A DNA stretch of 64,000 nt from assembly GCF_014196205.1 (NCBI RefSeq), contig NZ_JACIDE010000006.1:96787-160786 (forward strand). The letters are read 5' to 3'. Of the stretch, positions 63,851 to 64,000 are shown one piece after another. Every line of letters begins with the position of its first letter. Position 1 is the first letter of the stretch. The translations under genes were made by a program, and so were the position numbers. This DNA comes from Anoxybacteroides voinovskiense (GTDB lineage Bacteria > Bacillota > Bacilli > Bacillales > Anoxybacillaceae). Under the pieces are notes generated by a model. The model did no database searches, had not been told where the DNA came from, and was given only the letters and a program-made list of their open reading frames with translations.

Positions 63851-63879
63851 TTGACATCAGTAAGTCAACATGATACTAT
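63851..63879 (+). promoter_or_regulatory. rrn promoter P2
   Basis: A perfect TTGACA (63851-63856) is followed by TACTAT (63874-63879) with a 17-base spacer. The spacer contains GTCAA, an inverted copy of TTGAC. Confidence 0.78.
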
Positions 63880-63907
63880 AATAAAGCCGCTCAAAGCGGC
63901 AAATAAA

Positions 63908-63924
63908 AATGTTCTTTGAAAACT
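63908..63924 (+). promoter_or_regulatory. rrn leader boxA-like antitermination site
   Basis: TGTTCTTTGAAAACT resembles the Bacillus rrn boxA (TGCTCTTTGAAAACT). It follows a GCCGC/GCGGC leader hairpin at 63886-63900. Confidence 0.65.
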
Positions 63925-63981
63925 GAACAAAACGAAGCGTCCTCGTTCAATGAACGAATAAACATGAGTTTGGAAGAAAAC

Positions 63982-64000
63982 TTTCGATGGAGAGTTTGAT
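63982..64000 (+). rRNA. rrs: 16S ribosomal RNA, 5' end (partial)
   Basis: The last bases, ending GGAGAGTTTGAT, are the conserved 16S rRNA 5' terminus. The gene continues beyond the window. The exact mature end is set by analogy with B. subtilis. Confidence 0.9.

Overview
The window looks like a chromosomal segment of a moderately thermophilic, spore-forming Bacillaceae of the Anoxybacillus/Geobacillus type. The evidence is backbone gene order that follows Bacillus subtilis blocks (yfkE-yfkD-yfkAB; pdaA-yfjP-RumA-type methyltransferase; yfhD/E-yfhF-recX-yfhH-ypzG-like-sspK-yfhJ-yfhP-mutY-yfhS-fabL-sspE-ygaB-ntdP; gsaB, bcp, perR, ygzB, ygxA, rrn), spore genes (pdaA, sspK, sspE), strong AGGAGG-type ribosome sites with many GTG/TTG starts, and a 3' edge that enters a 16S rRNA gene. 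Genus-level assignment is inference.

Layout. 1-8.5 kb: conserved backbone (OsmC fragment, Ca2+/H+ antiporter, YfkD, radical-SAM YfkAB, class I fumarase, PdaA, AlkA-type glycosylase, RNA m5U methyltransferase). 8.5-19.8 kb: a defence/mobile island with a convergent type II restriction-modification pair (PmeII-like nuclease and HTH-fused m5C methylase), a four-gene minus-strand operon of unknown function (SLOG-like protein, two LSM-like paralogues and a tiny translationally coupled protein), a complete type I system hsdM-hsdS-hsdR, and an Rpn-family nuclease with a small partner. 19.9-22.4 kb: SelO, a Crp/Fnr regulator and a DUF2892 membrane protein.

22.6-33.5 kb: a signalling block. It has a HemAT-like globin chemoreceptor with an added zinc-binding CZB domain, two further chemoreceptors, two EAL phosphodiesterases, a split LuxR-type regulator, a STAS protein and an XRE regulator. 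Two c-di-GMP-I riboswitches, identical over 89 nt and in opposite orientation, sit before one chemoreceptor and one EAL gene. This suggests a c-di-GMP feedback circuit linked to motility.

33.7-43.7 kb: yfh/yga backbone with many short spore or stress genes. Two structured elements stand out: a tRNA-like leader upstream of a GNAT acetyltransferase, and a 138-nt multi-branched palindromic element between recX and an SDR gene. 43.9-49.6 kb: a dipeptide/oligopeptide ABC operon in appDFABC order. 49.6-56.5 kb: an aromatic-acid exporter-like protein, an IS982-type element with a frameshifted transposase, a REP-like repeat and a 1500-residue glutamate synthase without an adjacent small subunit. 56.7-64 kb: gsaB, an ABC-2 exporter (ATPase and two permeases) followed by a K+ channel and bcp, autoregulated perR, ygzB, ygxA, then tandem rrn promoters and the start of 16S rRNA.

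The best candidates for something undescribed are the tRNA-like leader, the multi-branched palindrome, the SLOG/LSM operon and the duplicated riboswitch pair.
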